Below are positions 19,161 through 27,504 of a stretch of 42,365 nt of DNA, one piece after another (the first letter of the stretch is position 1; the number at the start of each line of letters is the position of its first letter). The DNA is from Bacteroidota bacterium. Its GTDB lineage: Bacteria > Bacteroidota > Bacteroidia > Flavobacteriales > Flavobacteriaceae. The stretch spans positions 1 to 42,365 of the forward strand of contig CANIFM010000004.1 of assembly GCA_947466955.1 (NCBI GenBank), given 5' to 3'. The position numbers were made by a program, and so were the translations under genes. The notes beneath the pieces are model-generated. The model saw nothing but the letters and a program-made list of their open reading frames with translations. It did no database searches and had not been told where the DNA came from.

Positions 19161-20084
19161 ATGAATAAATTATTGATTGTTGGAACAGTTGCTTTCGACG
19201 CTATTGAAACTCCTTTTGGAAAAACAGATAAAATTTTAGGTGGAGCAGGAACTTATATTGGACTTTCAGCTTCTCATTTTAACCTTCAATCGGCTATTGT
19301 TTCTGTAGTTGGAGACGATTTTCCACAAGAATATTTAGACTTATTAACCGATAGAAATATAGATATTTCAGGACTTGAAATCGTAAAAGGCGGAAAAACA
19401 TTCTTCTGGAGTGGGCGTTACCATAACGATTTGAATTCAAGAGATACGCTTGATACACAATTGAATGTATTGGCTGATTTTCAACCAAAAGTACCTCAAA
19501 ATTTTAAAAATGCCGATGTTGTAATGCTTGGAAACTTGCACCCAATGGTTCAAAGCAGTGTCTTAGACCAAATGGAAGTACAACCTAAATTAGTAGTTTT
19601 AGATACGATGAATTTCTGGATGGATTGCGCATTAGAAGATTTATTGAATGTAATTAAACGTGTAGATGTAATTACAATCAACGATGAAGAAGCCCGTCAA
19701 TTGTCAGGGGAATATTCATTAGTGAAAGCGGCCGCAAAAATCCACACGATGGGTCCAAAATATGTAGTTATTAAAAAAGGTGAACACGGAGCACTTTTAT
19801 TTCACAATAAAGAGGTTTTCTTTGCACCAGCATTGCCATTAGAAGAAGTTTTTGATCCAACGGGAGCAGGAGATACTTTTGCAGGTGGATTTTCAGGATA
19901 TATTACGCAAAGCGAAAACATATCTTTTGAGAATATGAAAAATGCAATTATATATGGTTCTAATCTCGCCTCTTTTTGTGTCGAGAAATTTGGAACAGAA
20001 AGAATGGTTGGACTTAAAAGTGATGAGGTAACGGAAAGGTTGCAACAATTCAAATCTTTAACACAATTTGATATAGAAATATAA
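19161..20084 (+). CDS. PfkB-family carbohydrate/nucleoside kinase
   Basis: ILGGAGTYIGLSASHF and DPTGAGDTFAGGFSGYI signature motifs. Confidence 0.92.
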   Translation: MNKLLIVGTVAFDAIETPFGKTDKILGGAGTYIGLSASHFNLQSAIVSVVGDDFPQEYLDLLTDRNIDISGLEIVKGGKTFFWSGRYHNDLNSRDTLDTQLNVLADFQPKVPQNFKNADVVMLGNLHPMVQSSVLDQMEVQPKLVVLDTMNFWMDCALEDLLNVIKRVDVITINDEEARQLSGEYSLVKAAAKIHTMGPKYVVIKKGEHGALLFHNKEVFFAPALPLEEVFDPTGAGDTFAGGFSGYITQSENISFENMKNAIIYGSNLASFCVEKFGTERMVGLKSDEVTERLQQFKSLTQFDIEI

Positions 20085-20094
20085 TAAATTTATG

Positions 20095-20119
20095 CCTCGA
20101 AATTTCGGGGCTTTTTTTA
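20095..20119 (+). terminator. Rho-independent terminator after the PfkB kinase gene
   Basis: GCCTCGAAA/TTTCGGGGC hairpin followed by TTTTTTT. Confidence 0.8.
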
Positions 20120-20277
20120 TTAAGAATAACCGCAGATTCGCAGATTTTTTATTTGCAAACTGTATGAAAATAATACGAATTTACATAAATTGATTTTAAT
20201 AAATATTTACTAACTACATACCATAATCTCTCCCATTCCTTTGGAAAGGGTCGGGGATAGGAACAACAACAACTACA

Positions 20278-22176
20278 ATGAGCGATGCATTACAACACGA
20301 ATGTGGAATAGCCTATTTAAGACTTTTAAAACCGCTTGAATTTTACAAGGAGAAATACGGAACCGCTTTTTATGGTATCCAAAAAATGTATCTCTTAATG
20401 GAAAAACAGCACAATCGAGGTCAAGATGGCGCTGGTTTTGCAAGTATAAAATTAGACATGGAACCTGGCGAAAGATACATCAGCCGTGTGCGTTCAAATG
20501 ATCCGCAAGCCATTCAAGATGTGTTTTCTCAAATCAATGAACGGGTCAATGAAGAAATAGCTTCACACCCAGAATATGCTGATAATGTTGCGCTCCAAAA
20601 AAAACATATTCCTTATATCGGAGAAGTCTTTTTAGGTCACGTTCGGTATGGTACTTTTGGGAAAAATAGTATCGAAAGTGTTCACCCATTTCTACGTCAA
20701 AACAATTGGATGCACCGTAATTTAATTATTGCGGGAAATTTCAATATGACCAATGTAAAAGAACTTTTCAGTAGCTTAATTGAATTGGGGCAACACCCAA
20801 AAGAAATGGCTGATACCGTTACAGTAATGGAAAAAATTGGACATTTTCTTGATGATGAAGTAACTGATTTGTACCAAGAATGTAAAAATAATGGCTTGTC
20901 AAAAAGAGAAGCTTCGCCAGTAATAGCTGAAAAATTAGAAATCGCAAAAATTCTTCGTCGCGCCTCAAAAGGTTGGGATGGAGGCTATGCAATGGCTGGG
21001 CTTTTAGGACACGGCGACGCCTTTGTATTTAGAGATCCAGCAGGAATTCGTCCCGCTTATTTTTATCAAGATGATGAAATTGTAGTGGTGGCTTCGGAAC
21101 GACCTGTTATCCAAACGGTTTTCAATGTGGATTTTGACAAAGTTCAAGAATTACAACCAGGAAACGCCTTAATTATTAAGAAAAACGGAAAGGTGACTGA
21201 AGAAGAAATCATAACGCCAACAGTAAAAAAAGCGTGTTCTTTTGAACGAATTTATTTCTCAAGGGGAAGTGATGCAGAAATCTACCAAGAACGTAAAAAC
21301 CTTGGAAAATTGATTTTGCCAGCAGTTTTAGAAGCAATTGATAATGATACTGACAACACTGTTTTCTCTTATATTCCAAACACTGCCGAAACTTCATTTT
21401 ACGGAATTGTAGAAGCAGCTCAGGATTTTTTGAACCAACGAAAAAATAATTTTATTCTTCAAAACAGAGATACTTTGACAAAAGAGTCTTTACAGGAATT
21501 ACTTTCTGTAAAAATCAGAACCGAAAAAGTAGCTATTAAAGATGCTAAACTTCGAACTTTTATTACTGAAGACAGCAGCAGGAATGACTTGGTTGCCCAT
21601 ATTTACGATGTTACGTATGGCGTTATAAAACCTACGGACAACCTTGTAATCATTGACGACAGTATTGTTCGTGGAACTACTTTAAAAATGAGTATCATCA
21701 AAATGATGGATCGTTTGAAACCGAAAAGTATCATCGTAGTTTCATCGGCACCACAAATTCGTTATCCTGATTGTTATGGGATTGATATGGCAAAATTGGA
21801 AGGATTAGTGGCGTTTCAAGCGGCATTAGAATTACTAAAAGAACGAAATTTATACCGTATTGTTGAATCGGTTTATTTGAAATGCAAAGCACAAGAAAAT
21901 TTGAAAGATAGCGAAGTCGTAAACTTCGTAACAGAAATTTATGCACCTTTTCAACCGCAAGAAGTTTCAGATAAAATTGCTGAAATGCTCACAGATGTTT
22001 CTGTGAAAGCGGAAGTAAAAATCATATTCCAAACAGTAGAAAATTTGCATATAGCGTGTCCGAAAAATTTAGGGGATTGGTATTTCACTGGTGATTATCC
22101 AACGCCTGGTGGAAATCGAGTGGTAAATCGCGCTTTTATGAATTTCTATGAAGGAAAAGATGCAAGAGCATATTAA
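20278..22176 (+). CDS. purF: Amidophosphoribosyltransferase-like class II glutamine amidotransferase (632 aa)
   Basis: CGIAYLR with Cys9, HNRGQDGAGFAS, HVRYGTFG, and PRPP motif LVIIDDSIVRGTT. Longer than canonical PurF. Confidence 0.85.
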   Translation: MSDALQHECGIAYLRLLKPLEFYKEKYGTAFYGIQKMYLLMEKQHNRGQDGAGFASIKLDMEPGERYISRVRSNDPQAIQDVFSQINERVNEEIASHPEYADNVALQKKHIPYIGEVFLGHVRYGTFGKNSIESVHPFLRQNNWMHRNLIIAGNFNMTNVKELFSSLIELGQHPKEMADTVTVMEKIGHFLDDEVTDLYQECKNNGLSKREASPVIAEKLEIAKILRRASKGWDGGYAMAGLLGHGDAFVFRDPAGIRPAYFYQDDEIVVVASERPVIQTVFNVDFDKVQELQPGNALIIKKNGKVTEEEIITPTVKKACSFERIYFSRGSDAEIYQERKNLGKLILPAVLEAIDNDTDNTVFSYIPNTAETSFYGIVEAAQDFLNQRKNNFILQNRDTLTKESLQELLSVKIRTEKVAIKDAKLRTFITEDSSRNDLVAHIYDVTYGVIKPTDNLVIIDDSIVRGTTLKMSIIKMMDRLKPKSIIVVSSAPQIRYPDCYGIDMAKLEGLVAFQAALELLKERNLYRIVESVYLKCKAQENLKDSEVVNFVTEIYAPFQPQEVSDKIAEMLTDVSVKAEVKIIFQTVENLHIACPKNLGDWYFTGDYPTPGGNRVVNRAFMNFYEGKDARAY

Positions 22177-22305
22177 TTTGTAGTAAAAAACGCACTTTAT
22201 CGATTTTTTATACACTTCATCTAAAATATTTAATAACGCTTCTTTATCGCTATACATTTGGTAAACCATAGCAATAGTAGGTAAAGTTAATGGTAGATTT
22301 GGGGC

Positions 22306-22340
22306 AAAAAGGGCGGAAGTAATTTCGCCCTTTTTATTTT
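22306..22340. terminator. Bidirectional-looking terminator hairpin downstream of the purF-like gene
   Basis: AAAAAGGGCGGAAGTAATTTCGCCCTTTTTATTTT; GGGCG/CGCCC stem with flanking A/T runs. Confidence 0.75.
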
Positions 22341-22661
22341 TGTTTCATAAATAATTCACTAAAATAGATTTAATCCAAAAAGATTAGATAATCTATATAA
22401 GAAAAAATTATTTTTTTTCTTACACTTATAAACTGCGTTCTGAATGCTTTAATTTTAGAACTAAAAGATTCTGCTTAAATATTTGTACGTCTATCATCAA
22501 AGTAGTTTAGTATTGATTGATAAAAAAATCACTTATCTGTTCATGCTTTTTTGATTTATGCAAAGTCAAGTAATAAAGTTGATTATGTGTTTTTTATTAT
22601 CTAGTTAACATATTGCCAACAAAACATCATCGTTAGATAAGTGAATTATTGTGTTAAATAC

Positions 22662-22694
22662 TTTGTTGAAATAAGTATTTTTCACTTATATTTG
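22662..22694 (+). promoter_or_regulatory. Promoter with no assigned gene: TTG-N18-TATATTTG
   Basis: CTTTGTTG at 22661-22668 and TATATTTG at 22687-22694. Confidence 0.5.
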
Positions 22695-22998
22695 AACAAT
22701 CATTTATCGCCGATTGTTATAAATAATAAGCGTTTTTTATGGGCGTAAACTTCCGAAGCAGATTTTTTAATAGGCTACGTAACGATAATAAAAAGTGGCT
22801 TTAGCTATACCATTTCAAAATCGGGGTCTTTAATCAATCAAAAAAATCCAAAATACACGAACAATGGAGCGTATTAACGTCACACCACTAAACAGAAGTT
22901 ACGCTTTTAAATAGTTAGTTTTTGCTTTAAAATATGGACGAATTAATTTTTAAAAAAATTTTATCAATTTGTTTTTTTAGTTCTAAGGTATTTACAGT

Positions 22999-23139
22999 TT
23001 AGGGTTTAAATATTTTCGACATTATGGTGTAGTTTTCTGATAATTCAAAAGATACAGATATTTTCTCTACAATATTTGCATAAGTTTCCCAAAAAACGAA
23101 ACTAAAATTATATCTTTTACTTCCAAAAAATAATGAGAT
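22999..23139 (-). pseudogene. Possible 3' remnant of an unidentified gene (47-codon open frame)
   Basis: Reads ISLLFFGSKRYNFSFVFWETYANIVEKISVSFELSENYTIMSKIFKP*; protein-like composition, no plausible start. Confidence 0.3.
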
Positions 23140-23166
23140 TCACCTCCAATTATTTAATTTTTTTAG

Positions 23167-23340
23167 TTTCAAGTGCTTGTCACTAAGTTCAACAACGGTG
23201 GGTCACACGGTCCAGAAATTGGCGAAGCCACTGCGAAATTGCTTATCGAAAGACTCGAAAGTAAAGAAGAAGAAAATCCATACAAAACTACGGTTATTAA
23301 AACTGAATTACGAGAAAGAGAATCTTCGAGAAGGGTTTAG
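23167..23340 (+). pseudogene. C-terminal remnant of a LacI/GalR-family transcriptional regulator
   Basis: Frame +1 reads ...KFNNGGSHGPEIGEATAKLLIERLESKEEENPYKTTVIKTELRERESSRRV*, like the end of a LacI substrate-binding domain. The rest is absent (in-frame stop at 23164). Confidence 0.6.
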
Positions 23341-23341
23341 T

Positions 23342-23460
23342 TTAATTGTTAAAATCGTTAATCGCCTTTTGAATCGAAAATTTAATTTCATTCCAATCTA
23401 ATTTTTGAAAAAGAATTGGAATTACTTCACTTTCGGCATCTTCTTTAATAATTCCAGAAG
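23342..23460 (-). pseudogene. C-terminal remnant of an AbiEii/AbiGii-like nucleotidyltransferase toxin
   Basis: Minus strand reads ...SGIIKEDAESEVIPILFQKLDWNEIKFSIQKAINDFNN*, resembling the EDAE..PxML..xxWxxIKxxI C-terminus of AbiEii proteins. No catalytic region present. Confidence 0.55.
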
Positions 23461-23750
23461 TTCTGGTTGGATTGTTTGAGTTTGTAACATCTAAATTCTG
23501 ATTTATTGATATTAAAAATAGTAGCTAAAAAGGAAAGTGTAACTACATCCAAGTTTCGGAATTCTAAAGAAACTGCTTTAATTGTTTCTAAACTATATAT
23601 TTCTTTGATGATATTCAAATCCTTAATAAGTCCAAATTCTACTACTTTATTAATAATTTGTTCTTTTGAATTTTCAAAACTTAACATAGAAATATCCACA
23701 TCCCAAAATAGATGTTTTGACAAATCATTTACCGAATAGTTAGTTTTCAT
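23445..23750 (-). CDS. DUF6922-like putative antitoxin (AbiEii-associated type)
   Basis: DLSKHLFWDVDISMLSFENSKEQIINKVVEFG...LDVVTLSFLATIFNINKSEFRCYKLKQSNQNFWNY* matches the pattern I recall for the small protein preceding AbiEii toxins in Bacteroidota. Confidence 0.65.
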   Translation of the reverse strand: MKTNYSVNDLSKHLFWDVDISMLSFENSKEQIINKVVEFGLIKDLNIIKEIYSLETIKAVSLEFRNLDVVTLSFLATIFNINKSEFRCYKLKQSNQNFWNY

Positions 23751-23815
23751 TTTTCAAAGTTAATGAAATTAGTTTATTTAAAATATTTCTGATTAACTCA
23801 GTTGGTTAAGTTCTT

Positions 23816-26671
23816 TTAATGCGCCGCCAACCAATCTTTCCCCTGCCCAATTTCAACAGTCAACGGAACATTTAATGTAAATGCATTTTCCATTTCATAC
23901 TTAATCATAGGTTGGATTTTTTCTAATTCAGAATTGTGAACATCAAAAACCAACTCATCGTGAACTTGCAAAAGCATTTTACTTTTCCAATTTTCATCCG
24001 TTAGTTTTTTATGAATATTAATCATTGCAATTTTGATAATATCGGCTGCGCTTCCTTGAATTGGAGCATTTACTGCATTTCGTTCTGCGCCACCACGAAC
24101 AATGGCATTTTGCGAATTTATATCTTTCAAATAACGGCGTCTTCCTAAAATAGTTTGCGTATATCCGTGTTCTCTCGCAAACTGAATTTGCTCATTAATA
24201 TAGGCTTTCAATCTTGGATAAGTTTGATAATATGCTTCAATCAATGCCGAACTTTCTGAACGAGAAAGCGACGTTTGATTGCTCAATCCAAAGGCAGAAA
24301 CCCCATAAATAATTCCAAAATTGACAGTTTTAGCGTGACTTCTTTGTTCGCGAGTAACTTCTTCCAAAGGCACATTGAAAACTTTTGAAGCCGTAGCCTT
24401 GTGAATATCTTCATTATTAAGGAACGAATGAATCATATTTTCTTCGCCACTTAAAGCCGCAATAATCCGAAGTTCTATTTGAGAATAATCCGCAGAAACC
24501 AAGGTGTAATTTTCATCACGAGCCACAAATGCTTTTCTAATTTGACGCCCTCTTTCTGTTCTGATTGGAATGTTTTGCAAGTTCGGATTATTAGAACTCA
24601 ACCTTCCAGTTGCCGCCACAGTTTGCATATAATCGGTGTGAATTCGGCGCGTAATGGCATCAACTTGGTTTGGTAACGCATCAACATACGTGTTTTGCAA
24701 CTTCACCAATTGACGCCAATCAAGAATTGCTTTTACAATTTCGTGCTCGTTTACCAAGTAATTTAATATTTCTTCGCCAGTAGCATATTGCCCTGTTTTT
24801 GTCTTTTTTTGTTTGGCGCCACCAATTTTTAATTTGTCAAATAAAATATCACCTAATTGTTTCGGTGAAGCCAAATTGAATTTTTCACCCGCAATTTCAT
24901 AAATGGTAGTTTCCAATTTTTTGATGTCATTTCCTAAATCGTGTGACAACGATTTCAAGAAGTCAATATCTACTCGAATCCCCTCTTTTTCCATATCGGC
25001 TAGAACTTTTACCAATGGAATTTCAATTTCTTCAAAGAGTTTTTTGGTTTCTGTTTTTTCTAATTCTAATGTAAAAATTTCTTTCAGTTGCAACGTTACA
25101 TCTGCATCTTCAACGGCATATTCTTTGATTTCTTCCAATGCCACATCGCGCATCGACCGTTGATTTTTACCTTTCTTTCCAATTAAATCTTCAATAGATT
25201 TTGGAGCATATTTTAAATAGGTTTCCGATAAAATATCCATATTATGACGCATATCAGGATTAATCAGATAATGCGCAATCATCGTGTCAAACAGTTTTCC
25301 CTTTACAGAAATTGCATAATTAGAAAGTATTTTTAAGTCGTATTTTAAGTTTTGACCAATTTTTTCTATGCTTTCATTTTCAAAAAACGGAATGAATTTA
25401 TTGACTAAAATTTGTGCTTCTTCTTGATTCTCTGGAAAGGGAACGTAAAATCCTTTTCCTTTTTCATAAGAAAATGAAATTCCCACTAATTCCGCGTGCA
25501 ACGCATCTAAGCCTGTAGTTTCAGTATCAAAACATACGGAAGTTTGGTTTTCTAAATTTTGCAATAGCAATTTCAATCCCAATTCACCTTGGATAATTTG
25601 GTAAAAATGAGTTGTATTTTCTAAAGTATTGTAATATTGATGGCGCGTTTCATCTGAAGTTTCATCGTGAAGCGTACTTCCGAAAAGGTCAAATTGTTCT
25701 TCGTTTTTAGTCCCGAGAGTCTTCGGGAGTGGTTTTTTGTATAATTTGGCTTCGTCAACGGGATTCATTTGTGTTGAAGTTCCGCCTTTTCTAAAAATAG
25801 CGTCAAATTGTTCCGCCATTCTTCTAAATTCCAATTCATTGAATAATGCATCTGTTTTATCAACATCTGGTGTCGATAATTCATAATCTGTTTCATCAAA
25901 AACAACTGGGCAATCCAAAAGAATTGTTGCCAATGTTTTAGACAGAATCCCTTTTTCCTTATTGGCTTCAATATTCTCTTTCATTTTCCCTTTTAGCTTA
26001 TCGGTATTAGCCAAAAGATTTTCCATCGTGCCAAATTCTTTCAATAATTTCTTGGCTGTAACTTCACCAACACCCGGAAGTCCAGGAATATTATCGGCTG
26101 CATCGCCCATCATTCCTAAGAAATCGATTACTTGGTCTGGTCTTTCAATTTCAAATTTTTCAAGAACTTCAGGAATTCCCCAAATCTCAATTCCATTTCC
26201 CATTCGGGCTGGTTTGTACATAAATATGTTTTCAGAAACCAATTGTGCAAAATCTTTATCGGGCGTAACCATAAAAACTTTATAGTTTTGTTTTTCCGCT
26301 TGTTTAGCAATTGTACCGATTAAATCATCCGCTTCATAGCCTTTTACCTCAATAATCGGAATGTGCATCGCCTTCAATAATTCTTGAATATAAGGAACTG
26401 CAATTTTAATAGCGTCAGGAGTTGCTTCGCGATGGGCTTTGTATTCTGGGAAAATCTCATTTCTCAATTGACTTCCGCCATTGTCAAATGCTACCGCCAA
26501 ATGATCTGGTTTTTCACGTTTTATCACATCCATCAACGAATTCATAAATCCCATAATTGCAGAAGTATCCAAACCTTTTGAATTTATTCTTGGGTTTTTT
26601 ATAAAAGCATAATAACCACGAAAAATTAAAGCATAAGCATCGAGGAGAAACAATCGTTTTTGAGCTGACAT
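23816..26671 (-). CDS. polA: DNA polymerase I
   Basis: 5'-3' exonuclease (LFLLDAYALIFRGYYAF), 3'-5' exonuclease (CFDTETTG; GQNLKYD; YAVEDAD), and polymerase motifs (DYSQIELR; QVHDELVFDV). Confidence 0.97.
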   Translation of the reverse strand: MSAQKRLFLLDAYALIFRGYYAFIKNPRINSKGLDTSAIMGFMNSLMDVIKREKPDHLAVAFDNGGSQLRNEIFPEYKAHREATPDAIKIAVPYIQELLKAMHIPIIEVKGYEADDLIGTIAKQAEKQNYKVFMVTPDKDFAQLVSENIFMYKPARMGNGIEIWGIPEVLEKFEIERPDQVIDFLGMMGDAADNIPGLPGVGEVTAKKLLKEFGTMENLLANTDKLKGKMKENIEANKEKGILSKTLATILLDCPVVFDETDYELSTPDVDKTDALFNELEFRRMAEQFDAIFRKGGTSTQMNPVDEAKLYKKPLPKTLGTKNEEQFDLFGSTLHDETSDETRHQYYNTLENTTHFYQIIQGELGLKLLLQNLENQTSVCFDTETTGLDALHAELVGISFSYEKGKGFYVPFPENQEEAQILVNKFIPFFENESIEKIGQNLKYDLKILSNYAISVKGKLFDTMIAHYLINPDMRHNMDILSETYLKYAPKSIEDLIGKKGKNQRSMRDVALEEIKEYAVEDADVTLQLKEIFTLELEKTETKKLFEEIEIPLVKVLADMEKEGIRVDIDFLKSLSHDLGNDIKKLETTIYEIAGEKFNLASPKQLGDILFDKLKIGGAKQKKTKTGQYATGEEILNYLVNEHEIVKAILDWRQLVKLQNTYVDALPNQVDAITRRIHTDYMQTVAATGRLSSNNPNLQNIPIRTERGRQIRKAFVARDENYTLVSADYSQIELRIIAALSGEENMIHSFLNNEDIHKATASKVFNVPLEEVTREQRSHAKTVNFGIIYGVSAFGLSNQTSLSRSESSALIEAYYQTYPRLKAYINEQIQFAREHGYTQTILGRRRYLKDINSQNAIVRGGAERNAVNAPIQGSAADIIKIAMINIHKKLTDENWKSKMLLQVHDELVFDVHNSELEKIQPMIKYEMENAFTLNVPLTVEIGQGKDWLAAH
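25711..25728. repeat. Short hairpin repeat embedded in the polA inter-domain linker
   Basis: TCCCGAGAGTCTTCGGGA, 7-bp stem with one G-T pair. Confidence 0.5.
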
Positions 26672-26820
26672 ATATAATAAGGTATAATTTAATTTGTAAA
26701 AATAAACAAACGATTTCTAAAGTTGACTTCTACCGTTAAAATTTAATTAATTTATTTCAAAATAAAAATCAATGCTTCTATAAATGAATATTTTTACAAA
26801 GGTTTAAATCAAATTTTTAT

Positions 26821-27495
26821 ATGAATATTCTCATCGTTGAAGATTCCCAGGAATTAGCTATTGAAGTTTTAGATTATCTTTCTAAAAATGGCTACTTGTG
26901 TAAATGGGCGAAAAATTGTGAGGAAGCATTAGAGGAAATTAGCGTCAATAATTATGATGCAATGCTTCTTGATTTGTGCTTGCCCGACGGAAGTGGTTTT
27001 GATATTTTGAAAACTATCAGAAAAACAGAATCTAATATTGCGGTAATAATTTTGACTGCTCGTGGCGAATTGGACGATAGAATAAACGGGTTGCAACTTG
27101 GTGCTGATGATTATCTGACAAAGCCGTTCGCATTAACAGAATTGGGCGCTCGCTTGTTTGCAATTATCCGAAGAATGAGCGGTTTTACTATTAATGAGTT
27201 AAAAATTCACGGATTTGTTTTGCAAATGCAAGATTACAAAGTGAGTTTTAATGACATTCAGATTAAATTGACCAAGAAAGAATTTGATGTTTTTCAATAT
27301 TTAGTTTTGAATAAAAACCGAGTAATTACAAGATTACAATTAACAGAACATATTTGGGGCGACATTCTTGAAGTCAATTCTGATTCCAATTTTATTGATG
27401 TTCACGTTCGAAATCTTAGAAAAAAATTAGACAAACACACTTCATTAGAATGGTTTGAAACAGTTAGAAATGTAGGTTATAGAATTAACGTTTAA
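26821..27495 (+). CDS. OmpR-family response regulator
   Basis: Receiver domain (MNILIVEDSQELAIEV, LLDLCLPDGSGFD, LTKPFALTEL) and winged-helix C-terminus (LTEHIWGDI...VHVRNLRKKLDK). Confidence 0.95.
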   Translation: MNILIVEDSQELAIEVLDYLSKNGYLCKWAKNCEEALEEISVNNYDAMLLDLCLPDGSGFDILKTIRKTESNIAVIILTARGELDDRINGLQLGADDYLTKPFALTELGARLFAIIRRMSGFTINELKIHGFVLQMQDYKVSFNDIQIKLTKKEFDVFQYLVLNKNRVITRLQLTEHIWGDILEVNSDSNFIDVHVRNLRKKLDKHTSLEWFETVRNVGYRINV

Positions 27496-27504
27496 TCATT
27501 TATT

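Noticed and set aside
22069-22269. 66-aa minus-strand ORF (MVYQMYSDKEALLNILDEVYKKSIK...)
   Set aside because: The first part is protein-like, but most is antisense to the purF-like 3' end. No family recognised; too weak to call.
23177-23401. 74-aa plus-strand ORF in the purF-polA gap
   Set aside because: Wrong frame for the LacI-like remnant; the meaningful peptide is in the adjacent frame.
23506-23739. 77-aa plus-strand ORF antisense to the antitoxin
   Set aside because: The minus-strand reading matches a recognisable family; the plus-strand one does not.
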